A stretch of 64,000 nucleotides of DNA from Candidatus Hodarchaeota archaeon (GCA_016840285.1 JAEOSR010000168.1:1-64000); one strand, 5' to 3'; counted from the first letter of the stretch, positions 8,541-17,613 are shown. The notes: generated from the sequence alone by a model not told the origin. Translations and numbers: made by a program.

Positions 8541-9143
8541 ATGGGATTACCAAGGGAAAAACACCTAATAAACACAAAAGCTCCCACTAGGTTTTTCAAA
8601 AAACGTACGTACACATTTAAGACTTTCATCACAGATTTTACTCGAATGATGCGAAAAAGACACAGCATTATGGACACGCATCATTCACATCGTCTATCGA
8701 GGCAATTTGCAGAGCACATTATGCTGGTTTGTACCACTGTATACGGGTGTATCTATTGCGAATGGGGACATACGAAAAATGCTTTAAATGAAGGGAGCAC
8801 TCTCGAGAATATCCAAGCACTCCTAGCATTGAACTTCGGTCAGTTCCCACCCGAGGAAGTAATTGCATTGTCATTTGCCCAGCAGTACGCAGAGACTGCA
8901 GGTCATCCTTCTGAAGTAGCCTTACGCCGCTTAGTGAGGGAATACGGACTAAAAAAAAGCCAAGATATTATCAATCATTGTGAGATGATAACCATGGGTA
9001 ATTTACTTGGAAATTCAATTTCTGCACTACTCAACCGATTACAAAAAATCCCCCCAGAGCATGGATCCTTGGGTTTTGAACTCTTTATTTTTCTCCTAGG
9101 AGGTTTCTGGATAGATCGTTATATTAGTACATTAAGAGCTTGA
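8541..9143 (+). CDS. Carboxymuconolactone decarboxylase/AhpD-like protein
   Basis: 200-residue all-helical protein with the AhpD-type redox motif CIYCEWGH near residue 71-78 (CxxC followed by His three residues later). This is the active site of alkylhydroperoxidase-like members that reduce peroxides or act as thiol-disulfide partners. The N-terminal 40 residues are basic and resemble nothing in the family. The start ATG 8541 has weak upstream signals. Its last 20 bases overlap, on the opposite strand, the remnant of a second UbiA gene, as if this gene sits in a site where that copy was truncated. Confidence 0.8.
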   Translation: MGLPREKHLINTKAPTRFFKKRTYTFKTFITDFTRMMRKRHSIMDTHHSHRLSRQFAEHIMLVCTTVYGCIYCEWGHTKNALNEGSTLENIQALLALNFGQFPPEEVIALSFAQQYAETAGHPSEVALRRLVREYGLKKSQDIINHCEMITMGNLLGNSISALLNRLQKIPPEHGSLGFELFIFLLGGFWIDRYISTLRA

Positions 9144-9309
9144 GGAAAGATATAATGATCCAATCCACAGAGAGTGAACTCGAGGGTAGTAAATGGAAAG
9201 GATTTAATATATAAGCTACTCCCGCAAATTTAAACCCCCATTCGGGTTGAGAGAGTATGAAAAGTTCTCGAATGATTCGTAAATATTCTTTCAAAAACTG
9301 ATACACCAC
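9124..9309 (-). pseudogene. Remnant of a duplicated UbiA prenyltransferase gene (5' end only)
   Basis: The minus strand encodes about 60 residues that align with the N-terminus of the intact UbiA protein at 7216-8163: RELFILSQPEWGFKFAGVAY here against QELIILSRPEWGFIFAGVAY there, then LSVDW against LSVAW. The DNA also matches, including the 19-base identity TATAAGCTACTCCCGCAAA in both. No aspartate motif or later helices remain, and the frame ends within the AhpD-like gene. It is therefore a truncated paralogue, not a functional prenyltransferase. It fills most of the 302-base gap between the AhpD-like and DUF3795 genes; the rest (9310-9445) shows nothing. Confidence 0.8.
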
Positions 9310-9445
9310 TAAGCGGAATTAGAGCAATAAAGCCTGTTCAGCGAATCCTTTTCTCCTAAATTCTTTAAAAATGATAAGATCAACAATGAGAAAAGCTTCT
9401 TTCATAAATGATTCAGGAGACGGCCAAAACCAGATATAGCCTATG

Positions 9446-9793
9446 TTAATTACGTAATTTATCTAGTGTTTCTTTAGCCTTTGAATTGTTAAGTTGTTTC
9501 CATAAGATTTCAAGTTTGTTAGTACAGGGATACTCACCGCAATCAGCACAAGTATTGAAACTCCTTTCTATAGCACAATTTCGCACAATACAATTAGTAC
9601 AAAACTCTACAAGTTCTCCATCTGAATGACAACCATCACAATTTATTTGGTTGGGTTCAACTTTAAAACCAGCGCTTGACCAACTCTTTGCTGTCTTCTC
9701 GCGAAGCTCGTGATTATTATCTCGTTTTGCGATGTATGCAGGGCAATTAAGACAATCTAATCCACAAAAGGCAATAGGTTGTTCCATTTTCAA
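9446..9793 (-). CDS. DUF3795 cysteine-rich zinc-binding protein
   Basis: 115 residues with the DUF3795 pattern: an N-terminal AFCGLDCLNCPAY (CGxxCxxCPAY), a central CDGCHSDGE, then CTNCIVRNCAIERSF and CADCGEYPC. About twelve cysteines in paired spacing imply bound zinc or an iron-sulfur cluster. The family is widespread in anaerobic bacteria and archaea and has no established biochemical role. It starts at ATG 9793 and stands alone, followed by the large HerA-like gene on the same strand. Confidence 0.85.
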   Translation of the reverse strand: MKMEQPIAFCGLDCLNCPAYIAKRDNNHELREKTAKSWSSAGFKVEPNQINCDGCHSDGELVEFCTNCIVRNCAIERSFNTCADCGEYPCTNKLEILWKQLNNSKAKETLDKLRN

Positions 9794-9976
9794 ACCTCTA
9801 AACTCATTATAATCTTGATAATGAAAATTTCAGTGATAAGCATTACTTCTTTCGATTAACTACGTTTAATATTTTGTGATCAAGGCAAAAATTCAGAGGT
9901 GATCCACTTGAAATTCAGATTTCTCTTCTAAAATGCAAATTCATTATTGAAATCGCTAGAAGAATAAGAAAGAAGG

Positions 9977-12900
9977 TCAAGAGCAATTTACACAGCGAGC
10001 GACTACCTCTTCGTTTTTGATTTTGACTTTGACCCGACCACAATTGTTACAGACTAGAGCTTGACATTTTTTACAATTGGACATATGATCAGGACAGAAA
10101 TGTTTACCACATCCGTCACAAATCTTGGCAATACTCTTACCTTCGATTTGACCACAGTCAGGACAGGTGAATAAATAATCAGGTTCACATTCTTCACAGA
10201 CAGGTTTTTGTTCAGTATGCCCCATTTTGTATGAGGTACTTTCACTAAAGCCCTTTCCACAGACCGTACAATTCCAAGAGTGTTCGTTGCAGAGAATACC
10301 ACCTGTTGATTCGTCAACAACACCACAAGCAGTACACAATGGTTTCTTGCAAACAACGCATTCCTGTGAATGATCAAGACAGGCCTTCTTTCCACAATCC
10401 GAACAGAATGTAATATGTTCGCTACAGAACGTTTTTAAACATTCTAAACATACAAAAATAGGAGGAGATATTTCCGATTCCAGTAAAGACTGATAATAAT
10501 CCTCTGTACTGATTTGTTGACCGCATCCGTCACATGTGACGTCTGCATTCCCATTGTACAAGTTCAAATTGATAATGAGCTTCTTTTCCTGACCCTCTTC
10601 AGTATTATCATTTTTAATTATAGTAGGAACCAATAGTCTAGGAATCCAGTAAATAGCTTTTTCAGAGATGGAAACGTCGGCCTTCCCAGGACGAAGAAAA
10701 TCTTGAGGAACCCCTCTTGACTTTAACTTTGCGATTGCTTGATGAAATTCTTCATAAGCCGTTTCTTTTTCTTTCATTAAGTCTTGTCGCTGACTTTCTA
10801 TCTCTTTTATCTGATCTCGCAATTCTCGAATCTTCTCTTCGTGTCTTGTGATCTTATTCTCACTAGATTCGATTGAGCGCTCAGTTGCTTTGCTTGACTT
10901 TCCTTCAGCATCACGTGCGCGTTTCTCGGCTTGGAGGGTTTCAAGTCTTATCATTGTTTCATCTAATTTTCGATTCTCATTTTCCATTCTTTCTTCTACG
11001 CGACTAATTTGTGTTGAGAGCTTTGTTAATTCTTTTCTTACTGTTCTTCCTGCCAATTTATCTACTTCGGTTTTTTCAAACTCTCGTAATTGATGATGAT
11101 ATATCGCCTCTGCTTCCTTGAAAGGATTCTGGGTAAAATACCAAATTATATTATCAGGTAACTTGGTGATTATTTCCTTATCAAGTTTATAAAACTGCAC
11201 TCCATCCATTGGTTGGATTGACAAGTCATTTGGTGGTAATGATGAAGCGTGAATTCCTTCAATCGTTGTAGCATTCCATTCAATTTTCCTACTCAAGTCA
11301 AATGATCGGGTCATTTCTTCCGTGATGGCTACAGGGAAATCAAGAGAGCCTTCTTTGATTGTCCGCTTTATATTAATCTGAGTTGTTGAGTAATAGAGAG
11401 GTGAATAGAAATTCGTTGCTTTTTCAAACTGAACAGAAAAACCATCAATTTTGGGATCCCCGCTAATGCTCAATCTATCAAAAATAGTATTATCCCGTTG
11501 CTTTCCCTTTATAGGGATTTTAGGATTAAGAAATCGTTCTGTAATTTTTCCTGTTGCTGGTTTCTTTTTACTGAATTCAAATTCTATTTCTGGTGCTTCT
11601 TCTGCAACCTCAGTTTTAACAACTTTTTTTGGTTTCTCTTTCTTCTTTGGTTTTGGTGGTCTAAGTGTTAATACTTTAATCTCGTTGTCTGTCAAAGGGC
11701 CTTTATGGAGACTTAGTAACCATCGAGTTTTTAGTCTATTCACTCCAGATTTCGGATTATAAGCGATAAAATTTCCTGGTTTTAAAGCTCTGATTTGTCC
11801 CATGAGTTTAGAGAATTCTTGTGGGGTTCCACCTGCTCCCTCAAAAACTGGTTTTAATGCTCCTTCGACTTTCGCAATATCCTGATTTGTAGCTAATCTT
11901 CCCAAAATCCAAGTTGCAATATTGGAAAGACCACGATAATCAAGATCTCCAGGGTTTTGGGTGGCTAACACACAACCTAACCCTGCTGCTCGTGCTTGTT
12001 TCAGAATTATCAACAATGCGGTTTTAGAAGGTGGACTTAATGAACCAGCTGGCATGAATCCGTACAATTCATCAAAATACAAGATAGCTCGTAAGCGACT
12101 GGTTCCTCCCTTTGACCACACCCACCGTTGTACTTCTCCTAGTATTTCAGCAACAAAATTACTCTTCTCATCAGCATCGGTAATCTTTCGAAGGTCAAAT
12201 ACAATTATTGGAGTTTTATTTTTTTTCTTTGCTAATCCTATTAACTTTTCAAAATCTAGATCAACTCCAGGTACCGCTCGTACCATAAGCGCGTTAATGT
12301 TTCTCGCCAGTTCTGATCGTTTAGTTTTAGATATAAACTTTTCAACAGATAATGAACCAACTTTTTCAAATGGAGGGTCTTGAATACCCTCAATCAGTTG
12401 ATCTAGTTCCACATTCTTTTGTTTACGTTCTTCCCAGTAATTTCGTATCAGATTACTTAGGAAAATTACTCTATTATCAGTTGAAGAACTTGTTCCAATG
12501 CCACATCGAGAGAGTAATAGTTGAATTTTCAGATCTAATGTGCTTAAAAGAGCATCAGGGGATTCCGTCATCAATTCATTATAGTTAGGGGGTTTTTCAA
12601 AGCTGGGAGTCAAGGATATTTGAACACCCGCAGAATTTTTTGGAGTAATAAGAATTACGGCTACCTTGTCAGAGAAATCTTTCTCAACATCTGCATATTC
12701 ATCTCCAAACGAATCTTCCAGTTTATCTTGGTAAAGCTCAATCCATTCTTCAGCTATTTGTCCTGGATCCCCACCTCCACGGTCTTCAGCTTCTACTTCA
12801 GCATGAACTAACAACTTATCTTTAGTAAAATCCCCAAGTCCAATACCTAAAGCTCCAATATCTCCCTTTGGATCAACTGCAATAATAGGAATGTTCGCCC

Positions 12901-13066
12901 TAATAGCTTCTTCGACAATTGACTTACATACTACAGTTTTCCCAGAACCACTTGCCCCAAGAATAGCTGCATGAGTTAAAAAGGTTGTACTCGGTACTTT
13001 AAACTGCTCCTCCCCAATTCTTCCTAGATAAAATTCTGGATCTGACATATCAACACCATTTACCAC
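9977..13066 (-). CDS. HerA/FtsK-like ATPase with coiled coil and C-terminal zinc clusters
   Basis: 1029 residues. Residues 1-460 are a HerA/VirB4-type P-loop ATPase: Walker A GASGSGKT at 37-44, VDPKGDIG after it, Walker B AILYFDELYGF near 327-337, and sensor ATQNPGDLDY near 368. Residues about 655-775 are a long charged coiled coil. From about 845 to the end there are some 15 paired CxxC motifs with His (CDGCGQ, CSDCGKKACLDH, CPDCGQ, KICDGCGKHFCPDH, CVNC), resembling stacked zinc ribbons or B-box/RING-like modules. HerA ATPases pump or resect DNA as hexamers, normally with NurA; no NurA gene is adjacent. Zinc modules may bind DNA or partners. ATG 13066 or 13048 may be the start. Confidence 0.85.
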   Translation of the reverse strand: MVNGVDMSDPEFYLGRIGEEQFKVPSTTFLTHAAILGASGSGKTVVCKSIVEEAIRANIPIIAVDPKGDIGALGIGLGDFTKDKLLVHAEVEAEDRGGGDPGQIAEEWIELYQDKLEDSFGDEYADVEKDFSDKVAVILITPKNSAGVQISLTPSFEKPPNYNELMTESPDALLSTLDLKIQLLLSRCGIGTSSSTDNRVIFLSNLIRNYWEERKQKNVELDQLIEGIQDPPFEKVGSLSVEKFISKTKRSELARNINALMVRAVPGVDLDFEKLIGLAKKKNKTPIIVFDLRKITDADEKSNFVAEILGEVQRWVWSKGGTSRLRAILYFDELYGFMPAGSLSPPSKTALLIILKQARAAGLGCVLATQNPGDLDYRGLSNIATWILGRLATNQDIAKVEGALKPVFEGAGGTPQEFSKLMGQIRALKPGNFIAYNPKSGVNRLKTRWLLSLHKGPLTDNEIKVLTLRPPKPKKKEKPKKVVKTEVAEEAPEIEFEFSKKKPATGKITERFLNPKIPIKGKQRDNTIFDRLSISGDPKIDGFSVQFEKATNFYSPLYYSTTQINIKRTIKEGSLDFPVAITEEMTRSFDLSRKIEWNATTIEGIHASSLPPNDLSIQPMDGVQFYKLDKEIITKLPDNIIWYFTQNPFKEAEAIYHHQLREFEKTEVDKLAGRTVRKELTKLSTQISRVEERMENENRKLDETMIRLETLQAEKRARDAEGKSSKATERSIESSENKITRHEEKIRELRDQIKEIESQRQDLMKEKETAYEEFHQAIAKLKSRGVPQDFLRPGKADVSISEKAIYWIPRLLVPTIIKNDNTEEGQEKKLIINLNLYNGNADVTCDGCGQQISTEDYYQSLLESEISPPIFVCLECLKTFCSEHITFCSDCGKKACLDHSQECVVCKKPLCTACGVVDESTGGILCNEHSWNCTVCGKGFSESTSYKMGHTEQKPVCEECEPDYLFTCPDCGQIEGKSIAKICDGCGKHFCPDHMSNCKKCQALVCNNCGRVKVKIKNEEVVARCVNCS

Positions 13067-13314
13067 GTTGGAAAGATTAAATATGGATTAATTTGATTTA
13101 AGAGTTGGAAATCCGAAAATACATGTAGTAAGTTATTAAATAAACTTTATCAATCTGGGTTTATTGATCATCTGATATATTAAAAAATTGCTCTTAATTA
13201 ATGCTAGAGTAATTAAAAGATACTTAAGTCCCTCAAGAATGCGTTTAAGTATAAGTTATCAAACCAACAGACTCTTCTGTGAACGTAAATCACACAAGGA
13301 TAGGTCAGACTCTA

Positions 13315-13896
13315 ATGGTAAACGTTGGAATCCTAGGTACGATGAATTGTGGCAAGACATCGGTTTTCGTTTCTTTCATGAATTCCTTGGCATCATCTGA
13401 TGAGAAAATCATTGCTGGGGCTCCAGGTGGCCCAGAAATGTACACAACCCAGACAGTTGATTTTATCAGATTCACTTCTAAGGGGTTTATACATGTTTTA
13501 TATGGAACTGGGGGGCACCAGACCCCCATCACTGATTATTACCGTGTTTACGTCTTGAGAAACGCTAATCGATTTCTTTGTATGTTTGACCTAAGCGAAG
13601 ATCTTGAAGAACAATTCAAATTTTATCGTGGATTCGAAATCCCAACCAAAGCAATTATTGTTTATCTAAATAAGTATGATTTAGCTCCTGAAAATTTAAA
13701 AAACTACCAAGAAAAGGTTAGTTCATTCTTCATTGATGAACGGAAAAAACTTGTCAGAGATATATTCCCGACAGTTGCATTAAGGGCTGTCGTTGAAGAA
13801 CACGAAGAATATAAACAGAATTGTCTAAAAGGGATATTAAGTCTGTGTGATTTTGATCGAGATGCTTCAGCGTTTGATGTCTGGGAGGGACAATAA
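13315..13896 (+). CDS. MglA/Arf-like small GTPase
   Basis: About 193 residues from ATG 13315 (an upstream in-frame GTG at 13279 is less likely because the first beta-strand begins directly at MVNVGILG). The P-loop is GTMNCGKTS, the switch I threonines lie in MYTTQTVDF, and the G4 motif is LNKYDL. The G3 region reads LYGTGGHQTP instead of DxxGQ; this resembles MglA-type GTPases, where the aspartate is also replaced (TVPGQ). It lacks a lipidation cysteine. The next gene, 30 bases on, encodes a winged-helix protein, and the divergent gene encodes the HerA-like ATPase. A GTP-dependent switch for either is plausible (inference). Confidence 0.75.
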   Translation: MVNVGILGTMNCGKTSVFVSFMNSLASSDEKIIAGAPGGPEMYTTQTVDFIRFTSKGFIHVLYGTGGHQTPITDYYRVYVLRNANRFLCMFDLSEDLEEQFKFYRGFEIPTKAIIVYLNKYDLAPENLKNYQEKVSSFFIDERKKLVRDIFPTVALRAVVEEHEEYKQNCLKGILSLCDFDRDASAFDVWEGQ

Positions 13897-13926
13897 TAAT
13901 CCAGGAAACTCAGAGGATCAGATGTT

Positions 13927-14841
13927 ATGACTTCTGAAGAAGAAGATCCCTTTAATAAGCTTGTCGAAACGCTTACAGTTATGGAGAACTATAATCGAGC
14001 TCTTTGTCTTATAGCTGTATATTTAGGTCAAAGAGCTGACCAGAATACCGTTCAAGGAATTACAGATATTTTTTCAGCACTTTTAGGGAAGAATGCAACT
14101 GCAACCCCTGCGAAAGTTCGAGGTTTGATCACTTCTTTAGTGAATGTGGGTATTCTCGAACGTGAAAGAGTTAAAATGATCAGCTCAACCAAAGTTTCTT
14201 TCCATTCCATTAGTCCTTTGGGTCTTATTACTTTATTATACGTTCTCATCATGTATCTTATTAAAGATCCAATGCATGGAGTAGAGTGGGAAAACTTAAT
14301 GTTTGTAGGTTATATTTCTGGTGATCAGGAGGAAAATCTCATCCGATTCTTGAACAACTCAGTCATTGAGAGTAATAAAATTACAAAGAAATTTTGGACA
14401 TCCTTAAAAAGTGGAAAAGAACCAAAGAAAATTAGGATGAGCAAACCACTGGATCTTAATATCACTAAAACCTTCAGTGGTAAAGGGGGTCTCAATACAT
14501 TCAAAATTTTAGAAGAACTAATGTGGGATTACCTGAATCTAAATACGGGTCTTTCCCAAAATGAAATAGCAAGTCATTTTGAAGGGCCTATAACAAGTAA
14601 CCTCAACAAATTGGCTGCTCTTGCATTGATGGAACAATTAAATACGACAAAATATTATCGATTGTCATCTTTAGGAATTTTTATTTTACCCGTTATAGCC
14701 TTAATGATTAAACAATTATCAGTTGATCAGTCTATTTTCCAATCAATTTTAACAAAAAATGTAACCACTGAAGAACATCCATGGGTGGTATTGATACGTC
14801 AAGCACGTCTTTTTTTCAAGAATCTGTATAGTATATCTTAA
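13927..14841 (+). CDS. Winged-helix protein paired with the MglA-like GTPase
   Basis: 304 residues with two regions that look like winged helices: about 25-105 (LGKNATATPAKVRGLITSLVNVGILERE) and about 190-255 (LSQNEIASHFEGPITSNLNKLAALALMEQ, then a strand YYRLSSLG). A hydrophobic segment at about 98-112 is probably part of the fold. I recognise no named family. It follows the GTPase gene by 30 bases on the same strand, suggesting co-expression. The last 20 bases of the gene and the sequence after its stop are repeated at 17422-17490, beyond the next gene. Confidence 0.65.
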   Translation: MTSEEEDPFNKLVETLTVMENYNRALCLIAVYLGQRADQNTVQGITDIFSALLGKNATATPAKVRGLITSLVNVGILERERVKMISSTKVSFHSISPLGLITLLYVLIMYLIKDPMHGVEWENLMFVGYISGDQEENLIRFLNNSVIESNKITKKFWTSLKSGKEPKKIRMSKPLDLNITKTFSGKGGLNTFKILEELMWDYLNLNTGLSQNEIASHFEGPITSNLNKLAALALMEQLNTTKYYRLSSLGIFILPVIALMIKQLSVDQSIFQSILTKNVTTEEHPWVVLIRQARLFFKNLYSIS

Positions 14842-14889
14842 TCGTAGTACTAAATATCCTTATTAATTCTAAGAACTGATTTGATCTAA
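14821..14889. repeat. Left copy of a ~69-bp direct repeat flanking the NosD-like gene
   Basis: This copy spans the end of the winged-helix gene and the following bases; it matches 17422-17490 at roughly 80% by eye (shared blocks include CTTAATCGT and TTCTAAGAA, followed by TTTGAT). The remaining gap to the NosD-like gene (14890-15062) is AT-rich with nothing else seen. Confidence 0.6.
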
Positions 14890-15062
14890 ATAGATTTGTT
14901 TAATTTAGTATGAAATCAGGGGAAAAACAGGTCCTTACTTAAGAAATCCTTTGTTACCTTGAAAAGGGGGGTAAAATATTAAATATACCTATGATAAAAC
15001 ATTTTAAGGCACAAAAATCAATGTCCTCTGATTAGGTATTCAAATGTAGAAGTGAAACAAAC

Positions 15063-17303
15063 TTGAAACGTAGTAGTTCGATTCTCGTTCTAGTTTTTTT
15101 ATTTTGTATCTATTTCTGTAGATTATACCAAAATCTCCAATTCATAACTGATAATCAGTTTTCTAATGTTCAGGCAGCTCAACCTTGCGTAGTTGTTCCC
15201 CAAAAAACAGATTTTTCCCATTTTGCTCCTCATGACCCTATTATCATTACAGGAGACAGTGATTTCCCCTCTCAGGGATTTCCTGGTTCTGGTACCTTTG
15301 ATGATCCTTATCGAATTGAAGGATATAATATTACTTCTCTTGATGGTGATTTAATTGCTATTAGTCATACTAATGCATGGTTCTGCATTATTAATAACTA
15401 TCTAGATGGTTTATCCGCACTATGGTGGGGAATTATGCTTCAATCTGTCACCCACGGTATAATCAAAAACAATTTCGTGTTTGACCATGGTCATGGAATT
15501 TCTCTTTGGGACTCTGGGAATAGCACCATTTCCAATAATACGGTCTCCAACAACGAATTAGGAATTTCTCTTGGGGATTCTATGGACATTACTATTTCCC
15601 ACAATATGGTCTCCAACAACAGGTATGGAATCCATCTTGAGAATTCTAAGAATAGCGGTATTTCTGACAATATAGTTTCCAACAACATCGATGGTGGAAT
15701 ATCTCTTGGGAGTTCTACGGACATTATCATTTCCAACAATACGGTCACCAATAACTACTGGCAGGGAATTCGACTTTTTTGCTCTGAAAATAGTACTATT
15801 TCTGGCAATACGGTCACCAGTAACGGATTAGGAATTCACCTTGGGGATTCTGGGAATAGTACTATTTCCAACAATAAAATCGCCAACAACATCGATGGCG
15901 GAATTTTTCTTGCCTCTTCCAGAAACAATATCATTTTAGATAATATCTTAACAAATGACGACTTTTACGTTGAGGGGGAGACATTGGAAGACTATTTTCA
16001 GGCAGTAGTGAGGAATAACACGATCAATGGAAAAGCATTGATTTTTTGGCAAAACCTTACTGAAGAAACGGTTCCTCATGGAGCGGGTCAGGTCATTCTG
16101 GTGAATTGTACTGCTGTGACAGTTGCCACTCTAAACCTTTCAGATACCTCAGTTGGTTTACAAGCGATTTCTAGCTCAAATGTGTCTATCCTGAACAATA
16201 TCATGACTGATAATAGTAGATCTGGAATTCGACTTTGGTCTTCTATAGACATTACCATTTCCAACAATACTGTCTCCAACAACGACTATGGAATTCATCT
16301 TAGGGATTCTAATAATAGCTCTATTTATAACAATACAATTACCAACCATGATTGGCAGGGAATTCAACTTGGGTTTTCTACAGACATTACCATTTCCAAC
16401 AATATGGTCTCCAACAACAGACAAGGAATTTCTCTTGGGAGTTCTACGGAAATTACCATTTCTAACAATACGGTCACCAATAACTACTGGCAGGGAATTC
16501 GACTTTTTTGCTCTGAAAATAGTACCATTTCCAACAATACGGTCTCCAACAACGGCGATGGAATTTCTCTTGGGGATTCTAAGAATAGCACTATTTCCAA
16601 CAATATGGTCTCCAACAACGAAAGAGGAATTTCTCTTGGGAGTTCTACGGAAATTACTATTTCCAACAATACGGTCACCAATAACTACTGGCGGGGAATT
16701 CAACTTTGGGACGCTTGGAACACCACAGTATCAGCTAATAATGTATCTAATAATTACGGGGTAGGAATTCTTCTTCGTGGATCTGGAAATAGTACGCTAT
16801 CTAATAATATTGTTTCCTATAACAACCAACAAGGGATTGCTGTCGAATCCTCTAAGAATAGTACCTTGTCTGACAATATAGTTTCTAATAATGATCTCGA
16901 AGGAATAAAAATTTTAAATTCTTCTTTTGCTAGAATTTTTGATAATACTATTTCCAACAACAGGAAATATGGTATTTTAATAGATGGATCATCTAGGTTT
17001 TCTAATGTGTCGTGGAACGTTTTTATTGGAAACAATCTGGATGGAAGCTCTCAAGCATGTGATGAGGGATGGAATAATATGTTTGATAGGAATTACTGGG
17101 ATGATTGGATGGAACCCGATGCAGATAGTGATGGTTTCGTAGACAATCCCTATAGTATTGATGGTGATGCAAACAATCAAGATGCTCATCCACGAGCCTC
17201 TCCTACCTCCTTTCTAAATATAAAAATCATTGTGGGGTTTATTCTACTAGCTATAATCCTCCCTGTACTGGGGATATTACTACGAAAACAGAAGAGAGCA
17301 TAA
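15063..17303 (+). CDS. NosD-like secreted parallel beta-helix protein with C-terminal anchor
   Basis: 746 residues. The N-terminus is a signal peptide (basic MKRSSS, then a hydrophobic stretch to about residue 22). The body is a right-handed beta-helix built from some 25 PbH1-type turns of about 23 residues with the core NSTISNNTVSNN, interrupted near residues 300-370 by a NosD-type insertion. The end has an Asp-rich, possibly calcium-binding segment (WMEPDADSDGFVDNPYSIDG), then one TM helix (about 720-740) and a basic RKQKRA tail, so it is anchored outside the membrane. Such proteins bind or process surface polysaccharide. No nos genes are adjacent, so a denitrification role is not supported. 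Start is TTG 15063. Confidence 0.88.
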   Translation: MKRSSSILVLVFLFCIYFCRLYQNLQFITDNQFSNVQAAQPCVVVPQKTDFSHFAPHDPIIITGDSDFPSQGFPGSGTFDDPYRIEGYNITSLDGDLIAISHTNAWFCIINNYLDGLSALWWGIMLQSVTHGIIKNNFVFDHGHGISLWDSGNSTISNNTVSNNELGISLGDSMDITISHNMVSNNRYGIHLENSKNSGISDNIVSNNIDGGISLGSSTDIIISNNTVTNNYWQGIRLFCSENSTISGNTVTSNGLGIHLGDSGNSTISNNKIANNIDGGIFLASSRNNIILDNILTNDDFYVEGETLEDYFQAVVRNNTINGKALIFWQNLTEETVPHGAGQVILVNCTAVTVATLNLSDTSVGLQAISSSNVSILNNIMTDNSRSGIRLWSSIDITISNNTVSNNDYGIHLRDSNNSSIYNNTITNHDWQGIQLGFSTDITISNNMVSNNRQGISLGSSTEITISNNTVTNNYWQGIRLFCSENSTISNNTVSNNGDGISLGDSKNSTISNNMVSNNERGISLGSSTEITISNNTVTNNYWRGIQLWDAWNTTVSANNVSNNYGVGILLRGSGNSTLSNNIVSYNNQQGIAVESSKNSTLSDNIVSNNDLEGIKILNSSFARIFDNTISNNRKYGILIDGSSRFSNVSWNVFIGNNLDGSSQACDEGWNNMFDRNYWDDWMEPDADSDGFVDNPYSIDGDANNQDAHPRASPTSFLNIKIIVGFILLAIILPVLGILLRKQKRA
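15695..15797 (+). repeat. Internal long repeat in the NosD-like gene, copy A
   Basis: The 67 bases from 15731 to 15797 recur almost unchanged at 16460-16526, an offset of 729 bases (243 codons, in frame), and a shorter third copy lies at 16661-16705. Similarity extends leftward over the preceding beta-helix turn. Near identity at DNA level implies recent internal duplication or gene conversion. Confidence 0.75.
16424..16526 (+). repeat. Internal long repeat in the NosD-like gene, copy B
   Basis: Second copy of the beta-helix turn block described for 15695-15797; differences are single bases. It shows that the coil count of this surface protein can change by recombination. Confidence 0.75.
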
Positions 17304-17613
17304 AATGCGTGTGTCGCTTTAATTCTCCAAACAAGCCTTCTCTCAAAGAATGGTATAAGTTAACATGGGAATAGTGAGCAGACAAGTTCTTAAGAAAGGA
17401 ATCCTTCTCAAAATCTCTCTGAATTTGTATAATATACCTTAATCGTGGTTCTAAACATACTTTTTAGTTCTAAGAATTGGTTTGATTTTAAAGACAAAAA
17501 ATTTCTTGAGTAAGTAACTTCAATAAATTTAATTAATTATCGGGTAAAAGACTATTGCTGTCGTAAATATCATCCCATCTATGCTGATGAAGTAACCTAG
17601 GCTGTGATACAAC
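17304..17613. other. Intergenic region, 310 bases, containing the right repeat copy
   Basis: No gene seen. It contains the right copy of the flanking repeat (17422-17490) and, just before it, a stretch that in one frame ends in LNLYNIP-stop, echoing the KNLYSIS-stop end of the winged-helix gene. It is probably the relic of a duplicated 3' end of that gene. Confidence 0.5.
17422..17490. repeat. Right copy of the ~69-bp direct repeat flanking the NosD-like gene
   Basis: Matches 14821-14889, including the shared CTTAATCG and TTCTAAGAA blocks in the same order and spacing. The two copies bracket the NosD-like gene in direct orientation. Confidence 0.6.

Noticed and set aside
10054..10395. Alternative frame over the zinc-rich end of the HerA-like gene
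   Set aside because: Only the frame with ordered CxxC pairs continues into the ATPase; this one is a shadow.
15491..16703. Long open frames on the minus strand inside the NosD-like gene
   Set aside because: They mirror the repeat codons of the beta-helix gene; their peptides are repetitive (VGDRIVGN, LLETVLLEM) and lack domains, so they are shadows.
15500..16900. Possible CRISPR array, because of many short repeats
   Set aside because: The repeats have no constant spacer length, are in frame with a secreted beta-helix protein and vary in sequence as coding repeats do.
15063..17303. Nitrous oxide reductase accessory role for the NosD-like protein
   Set aside because: No nosZ, nosF or nosY genes are adjacent, and the beta-helix family has many unrelated surface members.
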